A DNA stretch of 64,000 bases, taken from Barthelona sp. PCE (lineage: Eukaryota > Metamonada: BaSk clade). Positions 1 through 9,142 of this stretch are shown here, piece by piece. The first letter of the stretch is position 1. Every line of letters begins with the position of its first letter. The position numbers and the translations under genes were made by a program. The notes under the pieces were generated by a model. It had not been told where the DNA came from and ran no database searches. It was given only the letters and a program-made list of their open reading frames with translations. The stretch is from assembly GCA_040285745.1 (NCBI GenBank), contig JAUFOR010000002.1, positions 1,364,001 to 1,428,000 of the forward strand, written 5' to 3'.

Positions 1-3000
1 CACCGTATCCAAGGCGACCGCAGCCGTTATCGGGCAGCGAAGCGTCACACGTTAAGGGGTTCGCGTCCCGCAGGTGAGTGAAATTCAAGCCTGTATTACC
101 GCTGTGAACCATGCCACCCGGGCACCACTGCGGTCTGGGACACTTGAACAGCTGCACATTATCGTCCTTCTCCTGCAGATAGTGGCCGACTGGGACCGTG
201 TACTTGTCTGAAGTGAACATTGCGATCTGGACAGGTTTCCATCCATTGTTAAGAGAAACGCACTTATCGTCACTAGAGTTTCTATGAATCTGCACAGTGC
301 CTGACTCGCACTCGTCACACATCAACCCGTCTTTTGTGTCTATCATTTCATATCCGGCATTGCAATACGGTATTTTGACTTTCATCATTTGCGTTACGTT
401 TTCATGTCTCATCGACAGTTGCAACGTTGATCCGAACGTGGCATCGCTACCTGGTGGCATGTTGAGCTTCAATAGCCCAGAAGGGTTCTGCCATATGATG
501 AGCGGTAGCGCATCAGCGTAATACGTGATTGGGAACAGTTCATTAGACTTGTAGGGATAAAAGTTTTCTAAATCCAATGTGTTGAAATTCATCATTCCCC
601 CAATACTATCATTTTTAACGTATATTTCCAGTTCGCTTGGTACCATTGGGGCAAAATATCGCATTCTTAAAGGATGCATATCGAAGGGGTAATACTCGTA
701 CACGTGGGACCAAGGGCACTTGAAGTCTCCAGAGCGAACGAGGGGTTTTGAGTTCTGGCGATAAATGCGCTCACACCATCTTCTATTGTTTGGCATTGGA
801 AACTTTCTACCAAATTGGAAACGAGAAGCACGGAAAAATATCAAACCAGTCCGGTTAAATAGAATGAGATTGGCGTCACCTTCAAACTTAACAAGCCCGA
901 TAACCAAAACTGAGACACTGAAATCGTCAGTATTATTTGCAAAACACAAAGGAGATTTCAGATCAAAATTGGCCACTTCAGCAAACACTGAACCACCGCG
1001 ATACCCAATATTGCGGTCAATGGATGTGACTAGGTGTTTATCATCGCGAGAATGTGTGTGAAAGATGAATTCGATGCTGTGAAAGACACCGCCTAATACA
1101 CCCCTGTTATCTGCTAAAATGGAGTAATCTGAATTGAACTCTAACGTCTCCTTACAGAAGAAGACACCTGCGCCGAACTGTGACGTGGAATGTGTGACGC
1201 TGAGAGATCTTTGGTCAGGATAATTGTCAATATCCCTCATCGCTTCAACAATGGCGTTATAGCCACACATGAAACCGCTCCAATATCCGCTGTTATGCGA
1301 TGCATTGACACTCTTGAATGTGAGGGCAACATTTAATGTCTTTGTAAAAATAATTGGAGCAACACCACAATGACAGTGATGGATATTAACACGATAGAAC
1401 ATAATAAGGTGCGGAAATGTATCTTTATCCGTGTCACGCAGGTTGCCTGCTACCACACCAGAGAAATTCAAACAGTTTTCAAATTGAACATCAATAATCT
1501 GCATTGTCAAACCCAAATGGGTAGTTTGAGGGATGACAAGCAATACAAATGTATCATAGTTATCAGGGATAAAAAGATCTCCATTACTGTCATACTTCTT
1601 TGCAATACAGTCATTAAATGAAACGTTCTCAACGCGTCGTTCGAATGTTGACAAAATTCCCACTTGGTACTTGTCTGGAACAGGGGAAATACCCTGTATG
1701 ATGTTCAACATCTGCACTCTCTCAAAGTGGCTGTCTGTAAACACTGTGTAATATGAACCTCCGAATATGGAGTCTGTTACAGTCAAACCCCTCATAATAA
1801 TGTTAGCGCTCAGTCCAATATCATGGATACAAACCAGATGCGCTTTTAGCGTGCTGTCAACAATAGTGACGTTCTCAACAATGACCTGGAACGCTGGCTG
1901 CTCACTTGTTACTATTAGAAGTGGCATTTCACAGTATGCACCATCGAAAAGAATATTTCTGATTGTTGGGTGAGTGGAGGTAGCTGGTGCAGTAAGCGAG
2001 AGACAGTGGTGTGATCTCACACTCATGTCACTCAGGGACCACTCACGTGGCATATTCAAAAGATACAGAAAACTATGGCTCATTTTCTCACATGGAAGGA
2101 GTGTTAGGTTGGTCATTGTGATGAAGACAGCACTAATATTAACCATTGATCTGGGTCTGAAGAAACTGTCTTCCATTATAACAGCACTGGAACTCAATGA
2201 AACGTTCTGGAAGCAAACTCTTTGAAAATGACAATCATAGACGTTAGCTGATAATTTATGCAATACTGAATCAACAATGAAGGCCTTTGCGTCAACCTTG
2301 AGGCCGGACATGTAGAAGGACATTGATCTTATTGTGTCTAGATAGAACGAATTCGAGTAAATAATAGATCCAGAGAAATTAGATCTGATGATAGTTACTT
2401 CATCGAATACAGTAATATAAAGACTTTCAATTCGGCCGTTCTCGATCAGAGTCTTATTGGATCGGCCTCCAAGAGTCTCAGTCACAGTCAAGTCAAGGTA
2501 ATAAACACTGGAAAAATTATTCGCAATCAAAGTTCTTACAGTACATGCATTGAATATTAGATCATAGCTTGTCGAAGCAACGTTTTCGTACTTGGCTGCA
2601 GTTAAACGCTTTGTTGTTGATATGAAATGACACTCAAGACTCATTACTGTGAAATGAATAGAATCCATGATGTTTAGTAACTCAAGCTTCAGGTGTATAG
2701 GTGATATAAACGTCACCGTGCTGTCTGCAGCGCATATCTCTGGTAATTTTGTTGTTGTACTTGAAATAGTGAGGTTCTCCAATTTTTCAGGTTCATCAGG
2801 AAGACCAGTGAAAGGGTACCTTTCGTCTCTGTTGGGAACCAAGAGCAATTTGCATGAAATATGGCTCTTACACACATTTATGCTGTGACTAAGCGAGCGA
2901 AAAGGTTTGTCAACTGTGCCCTGATATTGATCGTTTCCATGTACACTATCCACGTAAAAGGTTGTACACAGCGCACACGTTATGCATAAATAAAGCAAAA

Positions 3001-3010
3001 ACAACTGCAT
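1..3010 (-). CDS. Secreted right-handed beta-helix protein, N-terminal 1003 residues (runs off left edge)
   Basis: The minus-strand frame is open from the ATG at 3010 to base 1 with no stop, so the gene continues outside the window. The first residues are a hydrophobic signal peptide (MQLFLLYLCITCALC). Next comes a stretch of the type YVDSVHGND..Q.GT..KPFRSLSHSI, typical of the first turn of pectin-lyase-like parallel beta-helix domains. Residues about 50-800 are Ser/Thr/Asn-rich with many N-x-S/T sites and strand-turn periodicity. From about residue 870 the protein becomes Cys-rich (GYEMIDTKDGLMCDEC, CPRPQWCPGG), like juxtamembrane Cys modules of large protist surface proteins. Inferred: a glycosylated surface or secreted protein; the missing C-terminus may carry membrane helices. 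Function and ligand are unknown. A CTCCCTTTTC element directly abuts the ATG. The frame is solid; the fold assignment is by eye. Confidence 0.85.
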   Translation of the reverse strand, partial: MQLFLLYLCITCALCTTFYVDSVHGNDQYQGTVDKPFRSLSHSINVCKSHISCKLLLVPNRDERYPFTGLPDEPEKLENLTISSTTTKLPEICAADSTVTFISPIHLKLELLNIMDSIHFTVMSLECHFISTTKRLTAAKYENVASTSYDLIFNACTVRTLIANNFSSVYYLDLTVTETLGGRSNKTLIENGRIESLYITVFDEVTIIRSNFSGSIIYSNSFYLDTIRSMSFYMSGLKVDAKAFIVDSVLHKLSANVYDCHFQRVCFQNVSLSSSAVIMEDSFFRPRSMVNISAVFITMTNLTLLPCEKMSHSFLYLLNMPREWSLSDMSVRSHHCLSLTAPATSTHPTIRNILFDGAYCEMPLLIVTSEQPAFQVIVENVTIVDSTLKAHLVCIHDIGLSANIIMRGLTVTDSIFGGSYYTVFTDSHFERVQMLNIIQGISPVPDKYQVGILSTFERRVENVSFNDCIAKKYDSNGDLFIPDNYDTFVLLVIPQTTHLGLTMQIIDVQFENCLNFSGVVAGNLRDTDKDTFPHLIMFYRVNIHHCHCGVAPIIFTKTLNVALTFKSVNASHNSGYWSGFMCGYNAIVEAMRDIDNYPDQRSLSVTHSTSQFGAGVFFCKETLEFNSDYSILADNRGVLGGVFHSIEFIFHTHSRDDKHLVTSIDRNIGYRGGSVFAEVANFDLKSPLCFANNTDDFSVSVLVIGLVKFEGDANLILFNRTGLIFFRASRFQFGRKFPMPNNRRWCERIYRQNSKPLVRSGDFKCPWSHVYEYYPFDMHPLRMRYFAPMVPSELEIYVKNDSIGGMMNFNTLDLENFYPYKSNELFPITYYADALPLIIWQNPSGLLKLNMPPGSDATFGSTLQLSMRHENVTQMMKVKIPYCNAGYEMIDTKDGLMCDECESGTVQIHRNSSDDKCVSLNNGWKPVQIAMFTSDKYTVPVGHYLQEKDDNVQLFKCPRPQWCPGGMVHSGNTGLNFTHLRDANPLTCDASLPDNGCGRLGYG

Positions 3011-3013
3011 TAT

Positions 3014-3023
3014 GAAAAGGGAG
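3014..3023 (-). promoter_or_regulatory. CCCTTT-type upstream element
   Basis: Minus-strand CTCCCTTTTC lies immediately before the ATG at 3010. It is one of at least ten similar pyrimidine elements found within about 55 nt upstream of start codons in this window. It is a candidate initiator or core promoter; the role is inferred from recurrence and position only. Confidence 0.4.
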
Positions 3024-3122
3024 AAAAAGGCAAAACGAACGTTTCAATGCTTGTTGACAGTCTGACAGCGTTTTTTTTGAGTCAACAGACCACATTTATC
3101 AACTGAAATACAATAACTTGCT

Positions 3123-4226
3123 TTATTCTACAACGTTGGGAGTTACTTTGATTCTGCCAAACGCAGATCGATCTACAGAATTATGTATGGTTGATTTGAA
3201 TGATTTCTCCCTATTTATGGCGTTTGTCGGGTTCTTCACGGTTTCTAACAAAATATCCACTGGTTTTCTCACATTTTGATTAACAGGCGGTGGGTGGCTA
3301 TTCATTCCATAGTAGGGCTTGTTTGAGATTATAGAGTAACCCTTCTGATACTCATCGTCAAATCTTTTGTGAGAAATTCGATTGATTCCTCTTTGCATGT
3401 CTCTTGCAGCAATACGATCACCCTCTTCAACAAGGACCTCCTCAACAACTTCTCTTGTGATCCTGCGCCCTCTTTCCAAGGATTTAAAGCCTTCTCGAAT
3501 GGGTTCGTTACTAATGATATCGAAAAACCTTCCTTCTGCGTTTCTCTTCATTGACGGTGGTAAGTACTTCTCTTTCTTTTCTTGTAAGTTACATGTCTCC
3601 CTTTTATGAGCAATCTCTAGTTCTTTATCTTTATCTTTATCTTCAAAACGATTTAAAACTGTATTGAAACTTTTTTGCTTAATCTTCTTAACTTTTTCTC
3701 TGTGCTCACGCTTTTCCTCCTCCGTGAGGGTATCTCTGGGAGCTAAGATACTGTAATCACGCGGTGCTTCTTGTCTATATACATGTGTTTTTTTCTTAGG
3801 AACAATTGTTGAAGTTAATGGTTTAGCCCCAAGTTGTGTATTATCTACAAGCTCTCCTGTTAATAAATTAAAGTGTTGATTTGACGTGTTATCATCTTGA
3901 ATTTGTTGTTTCGCTACCACTTCTTTTTTGGAATTCAAATCATCTAAAATAGTCTCATGGTTGATGATGTTGTATCCAGCACCACGTGTGGAGCGTGTCT
4001 TTGTTGCGTTCAGAATGTGCTCCAACAATTCTTCTTTTGACTCATTCTGCTTGGATTGTTCCTGTTTAGAGTCAGTGTATACTCCCAAAATTGGATTAAA
4101 CACTCGTTCCTTAGCTTTAACTTGCTTATAAGTAACACGAGCAGGTTTTTGGATATCAATTTTGTGTCTCTTTTCGTTTTCGTAGCTAAGAATGAGCTCA
4201 TCCCAGCTTCCAGGATCGTTTGACAT
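3123..4226 (-). CDS. Unknown basic, charged protein with repeated [YF]-x-[IL]-[IL] motifs
   Basis: This encodes 367 residues starting at the ATG of MSNDPGSWDELILSYENEK; four in-frame codons upstream include no other ATG. The protein is Lys/Glu/Arg-rich and mostly low complexity with helical stretches. It has no signal peptide or membrane segment. A short motif recurs about five times at wide spacing: FNPILGVYTD, YNIINHETIL, FNLLTGELVD, FFDIISNEPIRE and YSIISNKPYY. Such regularly spaced aromatic-aliphatic motifs suggest a linear scaffold that contacts a repetitive partner, for example microtubules, but this is inference. I do not recognise the family. It lies tandem with the beta-helix gene downstream and eRF1 upstream. 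The start is preceded by a CACCCTTTC element at 4244-4257. Confidence 0.8.
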   Translation of the reverse strand: MSNDPGSWDELILSYENEKRHKIDIQKPARVTYKQVKAKERVFNPILGVYTDSKQEQSKQNESKEELLEHILNATKTRSTRGAGYNIINHETILDDLNSKKEVVAKQQIQDDNTSNQHFNLLTGELVDNTQLGAKPLTSTIVPKKKTHVYRQEAPRDYSILAPRDTLTEEEKREHREKVKKIKQKSFNTVLNRFEDKDKDKELEIAHKRETCNLQEKKEKYLPPSMKRNAEGRFFDIISNEPIREGFKSLERGRRITREVVEEVLVEEGDRIAARDMQRGINRISHKRFDDEYQKGYSIISNKPYYGMNSHPPPVNQNVRKPVDILLETVKNPTNAINREKSFKSTIHNSVDRSAFGRIKVTPNVVE

Positions 4227-4243
4227 CTCTTCTACCAAATTAA

Positions 4244-4257
4244 TATGAGAAAGGGTG
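4244..4257 (-). promoter_or_regulatory. CACCCTTTC upstream element
   Basis: Minus-strand CACCCTTTCTCATA lies 17 nt before the ATG at 4226. It closely resembles the elements before the genes starting at 3010 and 13240. Candidate core promoter or initiator. Confidence 0.4.
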
Positions 4258-4304
4258 CGAAAGCAAAAATCAAAACTTGTTGGTGTTTATTTGTGTGATT
4301 TTGA

Positions 4305-5576
4305 TTACATAAAATAATCCTCGAGACCATCAAACTCATCATCGTCAACATAATCCCAAGCATCTAGAGCGAGTGCCTCAACAGCAAAACGTGTAATACC
4401 ACCAACCAAATATGATTTGGCAAACATGGTTCCTTCGGAAGTAGCATCAGACACAAACTCTGTTCTACAGTTGAGCTCGGAGTAGTTCTCAATCAGCCAA
4501 TCAACAAGAGGTTCCATAGTCTCGTTAGGCTCTAAAGGAGCCTTGTCATCATTCACGTATCTCCTCTCTTCCGTTTCATTATTGAAGACAATCTGAGCTT
4601 CGCAGTCCTCGTAAACAATCAGGGTCTCAACACAACCAGCTTCAACAGCACGCATCGTGTCGAGGACACCATAGACAAACAAACCGCTGTCCTTGGCTAT
4701 GTGCTCATAGAACTTGTTGATGATCTTTTTCTCATTGACGTAACGTACGTTTCCAAGGAGCTCCTTTGAGCGTTCGATGGCCTGGCTGAAACCGGGCTCT
4801 CCACCATAACCAACATCAACAACATCGAGGATGATTGGTACAAGACGGTAGTCAAACATTGAGGACTCGGTCAGCTTGACCTTGAACTCGGCTGAACCAG
4901 CAACAATGAGACCGTTGACGTTGGGCATATCGTTATCAATGAAGAACTGTGTGGCGAGTTCCGTAACCTTACGCATGTAATTGTGGCGTGCCTCCATACG
5001 GATTCGTTGGAAACGGTTAGCGGACTGTCCACCACGACCGTGCTTCTTGGGAAGCTCTTCGCTGAACTTGTGGATAACGTGACGGGAGTTTCCTTGTACA
5101 AGACCGAAAAGTGTTCCGTGTCCATCCATAATGATAAATCCATACTTCTCGTTGGATTCAAGCAGGCATACAAGATCTTCAGTGTGGAAGCGTGAGTCAC
5201 ACACGTAAAGGGAAGTGTTGATAGGTTTGAAAGGTTCAAAACTGATAACCATACGTTTTGTTCCTCTAATATCACCAACCTGTCCGCTATAAACGACGAG
5301 GCCATTTGGAGGGATACAGCTGTAGTTTCGAAGGTTCTGCAAGGCTGATGTCAGGGCTGATTGTACTGACTGGCGTGTGAGACGACTCTTAATTGCAGTT
5401 GCTCCAGCAATCTCCTTGTTTAGTAGACTTGTGATCTTGTTAATGTCATCACTAGGGTTCACAATTAATGAGACTAAACTGGTACCATTTCCACGCACAA
5501 CGGACAAGTTTTTGATAAGTTTTCGGAGTCGGAATTTTCTGATCTCCATTTCGTATTGTTCGTCAGTCTTATTCAT
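4305..5576 (-). CDS. eRF1: Eukaryotic peptide chain release factor 1 (eRF1)
   Basis: This encodes 423 residues, close to the usual ~435. eRF1 reads stop codons in the ribosomal A site and triggers peptide release together with eRF3. The N domain has GTS (31-33) and YxCxxxF (Y124, C126, F130). The M domain has the catalytic HGRGGQSANRF with GGQ at 182-184. The C domain and its acidic tail (DDDEFDGLEDYFM) complete the protein. The canonical TASNIKS stop-recognition loop reads GATAIKS: Lys63 is kept, but Asn61 of NIKS is Ala. Genes in this window end in TAA, TAG and, rarely, TGA, so no code change is seen. The start MNKTDEQYEMEIRKFRLRKLI matches the family N-terminus. Transcribed on the same strand as the two genes that follow it. 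Confidence 0.97.
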   Translation of the reverse strand: MNKTDEQYEMEIRKFRLRKLIKNLSVVRGNGTSLVSLIVNPSDDINKITSLLNKEIAGATAIKSRLTRQSVQSALTSALQNLRNYSCIPPNGLVVYSGQVGDIRGTKRMVISFEPFKPINTSLYVCDSRFHTEDLVCLLESNEKYGFIIMDGHGTLFGLVQGNSRHVIHKFSEELPKKHGRGGQSANRFQRIRMEARHNYMRKVTELATQFFIDNDMPNVNGLIVAGSAEFKVKLTESSMFDYRLVPIILDVVDVGYGGEPGFSQAIERSKELLGNVRYVNEKKIINKFYEHIAKDSGLFVYGVLDTMRAVEAGCVETLIVYEDCEAQIVFNNETEERRYVNDDKAPLEPNETMEPLVDWLIENYSELNCRTEFVSDATSEGTMFAKSYLVGGITRFAVEALALDAWDYVDDDEFDGLEDYFM

Positions 5577-6277
5577 CCCAAAGTTGAAAATAAAGTGTAA
5601 TCAAGTGTTAAAAAAGTCAGAAAAAAACAGAGAAAGAGGTCTTTATAAAAGAAGTAAATGTATTTGTTCATATATAAGCTTTATTTCACGTGTGATATCA
5701 ACTATTGACTTTTCAATGTGATTTATGTCTTGAAATACATGTGTACCATTCATGAGTTAAAAAAAATTTACTTCAAAGTTATGCACTTATTCAATATCAA
5801 AAACCTTCTTTGAGTGATATACCTTAACTGAAATTTGTTACAAAGCCTTTTTTTAAAAAATAAAAAAAAGCAAAGTGGAGAAAGGTGCAAGAAGTTGAAC
5901 TTCAGTACTCTTTCATTAAAATTATTTTTTTGTACTCTCAAACTTTATACATACAGCAGTGAAGTGAACTTCTGATTGACATACTCGTTCATTCATCCAC
6001 TACTGATACCAATCACTAGAAGAAGTTGAAACTTATGCCGTGTCATTATGATGTCACTTCATTGCTGAAATATTGAACACCACTGTGTGGTATGCGTCAA
6101 TTTTTAAACCTACAGAAATTGTAATACCAATGCAGGGATATTTGTTCAATTCTTTTCTTCATATAAACCCAATAAACATGCCCACATACAAATATTACCC
6201 TAACTAAACCGAAGTAAAACTATTTATATACATTCAATGAATAAGTATTTGTTTAACCATTTCTATCTTCTTTCTAT
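5577..6277. other. AT-rich intergenic stretch (701 bp)
   Basis: Lies between the eRF1 start and the small acidic gene at 6278. It contains many A/T runs and no open frame or RNA gene that I can support. It should hold the promoter of eRF1 (minus) and, at its right end, that of the 6278 gene (plus). Confidence 0.6.
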
Positions 6278-6613
6278 ATGTTTTTTTTTAAAGAACCAAT
6301 AGACAAAACGGATGTTTATGATCTATTAGGGGTTATTTCAGAACCTTTATTGCTTCGAGAAAGTGAATGTATTGAGAATATGTTTAATGTTGAGTTTAAG
6401 TTTAAAGGGAATCAAAATAGCATACTGGAGCACGTTCCAACGTTTACATCTAAAGAATTAGGTGTTGAAACATTGTTATTTGCCAAGCATGATCCATTTC
6501 TTCATGTTTCTTCAGATTCTGATGAAGATATGGATGTAGAAATGGTTGGTAAAAGCGATGACGAGTATGATGATTATGATGATGAATACGATAGTGAGAT
6601 GGAATTGAGTTAA
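6278..6613 (+). CDS. Small orphan protein with acidic C-terminal tail
   Basis: This encodes 111 residues from an ATG followed by a T-run (MFFFKEPIDKTDVYDLLG). Residues 8-80 look globular with mixed helix and strand. Residues about 78-111 are almost all Asp/Glu/Ser with Tyr (SDSDEDMDVEM, DDEYDDYDDEYDSEMELS), a tail common in nuclear chaperone-like or RNA-associated proteins. I do not recognise a domain. The gene converges with Dcc1; 84 bp separate the stops, including an A-run at 6621-6630 and a T-rich stretch. The start is somewhat uncertain because the sequence just upstream is pyrimidine-rich and a short 5' exon cannot be excluded. Confidence 0.6.
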   Translation: MFFFKEPIDKTDVYDLLGVISEPLLLRESECIENMFNVEFKFKGNQNSILEHVPTFTSKELGVETLLFAKHDPFLHVSSDSDEDMDVEMVGKSDDEYDDYDDEYDSEMELS

Positions 6614-6697
6614 TTAGCAAAAAAAAAAACTAAACATTTTTATTTTTCTTTGTAATAGGAGTCAACACCTTTATAACTCCTTTAAAACACTAACATA

Positions 6698-7744
6698 TTA
6701 TGATCTCAGTACGTAGTTGGGAGCACCACCCCCAAAAACTTTTCGACAATGTTTGTTGATGACTGTCTCTGTTGTATTCCTTCCTGATAACAAAGGTTTA
6801 ATGAATGGTGTAAGTTCTCTGAGAGACCATTTAGTTTTGATCTGAAATAATCTCATGAGAAGTGCTTCAGCTTCTAAAGGTAGGTCTAAAGGAGAAATAT
6901 ATGATATTGTCATTGAATTAATATCAGTAACGTAACAAAAATTGCATGTTAAAAGAAAACCAAATAGAGTAAGAGGATTTTCTAAATAAGTTGCATTTGT
7001 GTAAGTAATTCCTCGTTCATCAAGTTCATTAGTTATTTTACCATGAATTTGTTCAGTTGTAAGATCATTGGCGGCTGATATAAGATGCTGATTAGCTCTA
7101 AACATAGTAAATTTATCTATTGATAAAAGAAAAAAATCATCTTTTGAATCAGAAATTTGCTCCAATAAATGCAATAAAAGTTCAGGAGATATGTCATGGA
7201 TGCATTTTTCACGAATCATATCCACATGAATAGGTTGAGTTAAATCAAAATTGCGATGTAATAACTCAAAAATTAAATTAAATTCAGAAAACATAAAAAA
7301 ATAATTTAAAAGACATACTCTGGTGTCAATGACTATGGCATGGATGGATTTTAGAAATGAATAGAATTCTTTCTCACTAGATGCATATAAATTCACAACA
7401 TCTGTAATTTTTGGACAATGATCAAGGTTTGTTCCATCATAACGTACGTTTATGAGAGAATCACGCAGTTTAGTAAAATCAGGTTTGACAACCTTCAGCT
7501 CATGAAGACAATCAAACATTGTAAGTATTGAACCTGTATTTTCAACAACTATTTCAGTATTACTGAACTCAAGACCGTCTATACCGTATGTTTTGTTCTT
7601 TGTGCAAAGATATACATAAGCTTCTGTATCTGTTTGAATAGAAGCACCATTTCTAATTTCCTCAATGATATCATCAGTAACTTCAAATAGTTTGTATTGC
7701 CCCGGATCGAACGTTTTGGGGAAAAAAATGCTAAATTCTGCCAT
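6698..7744 (-). CDS. DSCC1: Sister chromatid cohesion protein Dcc1-like
   Basis: This encodes 348 residues, near the size of yeast and human Dcc1. In that family Dcc1 joins Ctf8 and Ctf18 in an alternative clamp loader that handles PCNA and supports cohesion. Supporting sequence is the N-terminal stretch YKLFEVTDDIIEEI followed by YLCTKNKTYGIDGLEFSNTE, matching the Dcc1 pattern 'LLEL..ELL..I..G', 'LCT..KTY.....ETSN'. The C-terminal KTKWSLRELTPFIKPLL resembles the terminal winged-helix region ('W.L.E..PYL'). The start chosen is the ATG of MAEFSIFFPK; an upstream in-frame extension lacks ATG and would run almost into the preceding gene. The stop of the GPN GTPase gene lies 38 bp upstream. Family assignment is by motif memory, moderately sure. 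Confidence 0.75.
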   Translation of the reverse strand: MAEFSIFFPKTFDPGQYKLFEVTDDIIEEIRNGASIQTDTEAYVYLCTKNKTYGIDGLEFSNTEIVVENTGSILTMFDCLHELKVVKPDFTKLRDSLINVRYDGTNLDHCPKITDVVNLYASSEKEFYSFLKSIHAIVIDTRVCLLNYFFMFSEFNLIFELLHRNFDLTQPIHVDMIREKCIHDISPELLLHLLEQISDSKDDFFLLSIDKFTMFRANQHLISAANDLTTEQIHGKITNELDERGITYTNATYLENPLTLFGFLLTCNFCYVTDINSMTISYISPLDLPLEAEALLMRLFQIKTKWSLRELTPFIKPLLSGRNTTETVINKHCRKVFGGGAPNYVLRS

Positions 7745-7754
7745 AAAAGCAGAA

Positions 7755-7763
7755 GAAAAGGTG
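7755..7763 (-). promoter_or_regulatory. CACCTTTTC upstream element
   Basis: Minus-strand CACCTTTTC sits in the 38-bp gap between the upstream GPN gene and the Dcc1 ATG. It belongs to the recurrent pyrimidine element family described in the findings. Confidence 0.35.
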
Positions 7764-7782
7764 ATAATATTAAACACACTGT

Positions 7783-8631
7783 CTATTTACTATTTTCACG
7801 TGCTGCTACCTCAGATGTGAGACGATCTATGAGCCCCTTAGCCTTCTCAGTATGCATAACAAAACCTGTTACATTGTTAATACTGAGCATAAGATCAAAC
7901 ATCGAATATTTATCTTGAACATTGCATGGTACTAAATCAAGCACCTTAAATTCCTCAAGCAGCTCGATTAGAACTTCATTTAAATTTTCCAGATGTGGTC
8001 TTGAATTGTTCAAATGCGGTAAAAGAAAATCATACTCATAAGCGTTTAGAACTGTTTCTATGTCAAATTTTGTTTCCAAATGGTCCAGCAAATCGATTTT
8101 TGTGAGAATATTAACTGTTGGCAATTGCAAATTAATAGTAAAACTCACAGTATGCAGTAATGAACTAATAAGTCTAGAGGCATCTGTTAACAATAAAACA
8201 TCGTTCAATGTGAGCACACAAAGCGTGAATTCAAGTTGTTCAAAGAATTGACAAACTGTACGGAAACCTTCATGGTCAAGGAAAAGTTCTACTTGACCTG
8301 GTGCATCTACAATCCAGATACTGTCTTCATCGTCGTCCTGTGGATCTAGGCGTTCGATTTCTGTCTGTACCCAGTCCAATTTATGTGAAAAAAGATCAAA
8401 ACTGCTAAGAATCGCACCATTAGGACCTAATCCGTACTCATCGAATAAAGTGGTGGTTGAAATGGTCTCTCTAATGTCAATGGCCGGTTTGTACATCATG
8501 GTATCGTTAAGCAGATCAAGATTCATAACAAACGGGTTTCTCTCAAAGCTTTTCAAGAAATCATAAAGCCCAGTACATAGGGTAGACTTACCTGATCCGG
8601 GTGGACCAATAAGAATCACTCCATATCTCAT
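7783..8631 (-). CDS. GPN2: GPN-loop GTPase, GPN2-like
   Basis: This encodes 282 residues. GPN GTPases assist assembly and nuclear import of RNA polymerase II and related complexes. The P-loop GPPGSGKS spans residues 9-16. The signature Gly-Pro-Asn insertion is at 69-71 (LGPNGAIL). The G3 region reads DAPGQVEL, and the NKxD-like element is TKIDLLDH. The C-terminal stretch LVPCNVQDKYSMFDLMLSIN fits GPN2, whose human homologue has a similar 'FIPLNIQDKESI' segment. GPN2 rather than GPN1 or GPN3 is the best fit, moderately sure. The gene is the first of a tight minus-strand pair with Dcc1. It ends in TAG. Confidence 0.88.
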   Translation of the reverse strand: MRYGVILIGPPGSGKSTLCTGLYDFLKSFERNPFVMNLDLLNDTMMYKPAIDIRETISTTTLFDEYGLGPNGAILSSFDLFSHKLDWVQTEIERLDPQDDDEDSIWIVDAPGQVELFLDHEGFRTVCQFFEQLEFTLCVLTLNDVLLLTDASRLISSLLHTVSFTINLQLPTVNILTKIDLLDHLETKFDIETVLNAYEYDFLLPHLNNSRPHLENLNEVLIELLEEFKVLDLVPCNVQDKYSMFDLMLSINNVTGFVMHTEKAKGLIDRLTSEVAARENSK

Positions 8632-9142
8632 GAAAGTGGTTTAGATCATTAAAACAAATTTTACTACTCAATTGTGTTCTTTAAAACAATATATTAACGT
8701 TGCATACGTATATAACAATGGCTGCCTCATAAATAGTAACAAAAATATGCTAGATAAGCGAAATGCTTATCTCCCAAATTAAACAGCCCCAAATAGTCAT
8801 TTCAGCAGTAATTTTCACTTGAATGTACTGAAAAAATACATGTTTTCAAGTTTTTAAGCGGGAAAAGACAAAAAAAAAATATGTATAGAAAAAAATGACG
8901 ACAGATACATGTAAGATAGACCAATGATGGGGTTATGTGTATATGTGGACTGGGTGGAGTGTGCATCGTGGATGCGTGAAACCAAACCCAACCCACATAA
9001 ACAAAAAAACATCAATCAATGATCATCAGCTTAGCAAAGTATCGTGTCGCCAATAAAATTCCTTTCGCAACTTTATTGGGAAACGGCAGCAAGGGACCTA
9101 CTACGTCTGATGAAGATGGTTGAAGGAAAGAAAAGAACAAAC
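8632..9142. other. Intergenic stretch with one strong hairpin
   Basis: This 511-bp AT-rich spacer lies between the GPN gene and the 3' end of L22e. No protein-coding frame is credible. Its notable content is a GC-richer imperfect stem-loop at 8942-8999, listed separately. Confidence 0.6.
8942..8999. other. 58-nt imperfect inverted repeat (stem-loop)
   Basis: Three nested paired blocks occur in order: TATGTG (8942-8947) with CACATA (8994-8999), GGGT (8952-8955) with ACCC (8986-8989), and GCATC (8963-8967) with GATGC (8971-8975) around a GTG loop. The internal loops between blocks are nearly symmetrical, and three G-U pairs could extend the inner stem. It stands out from A/T-rich flanks. Possible structured RNA or small-RNA precursor; no family recognised. 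Confidence 0.4.

Noticed and set aside
8802-8996. 64-codon minus-strand frame in the GPN/L22e spacer
   Set aside because: Phe/His/Pro-rich translation of T-rich DNA, no start context or homology; the region is better explained by the stem-loop and spacer.
9105-9125. CTGATGAAGATGG, C/D snoRNA C-box-like
   Set aside because: No D box or terminal stem before the L22e 3' end.
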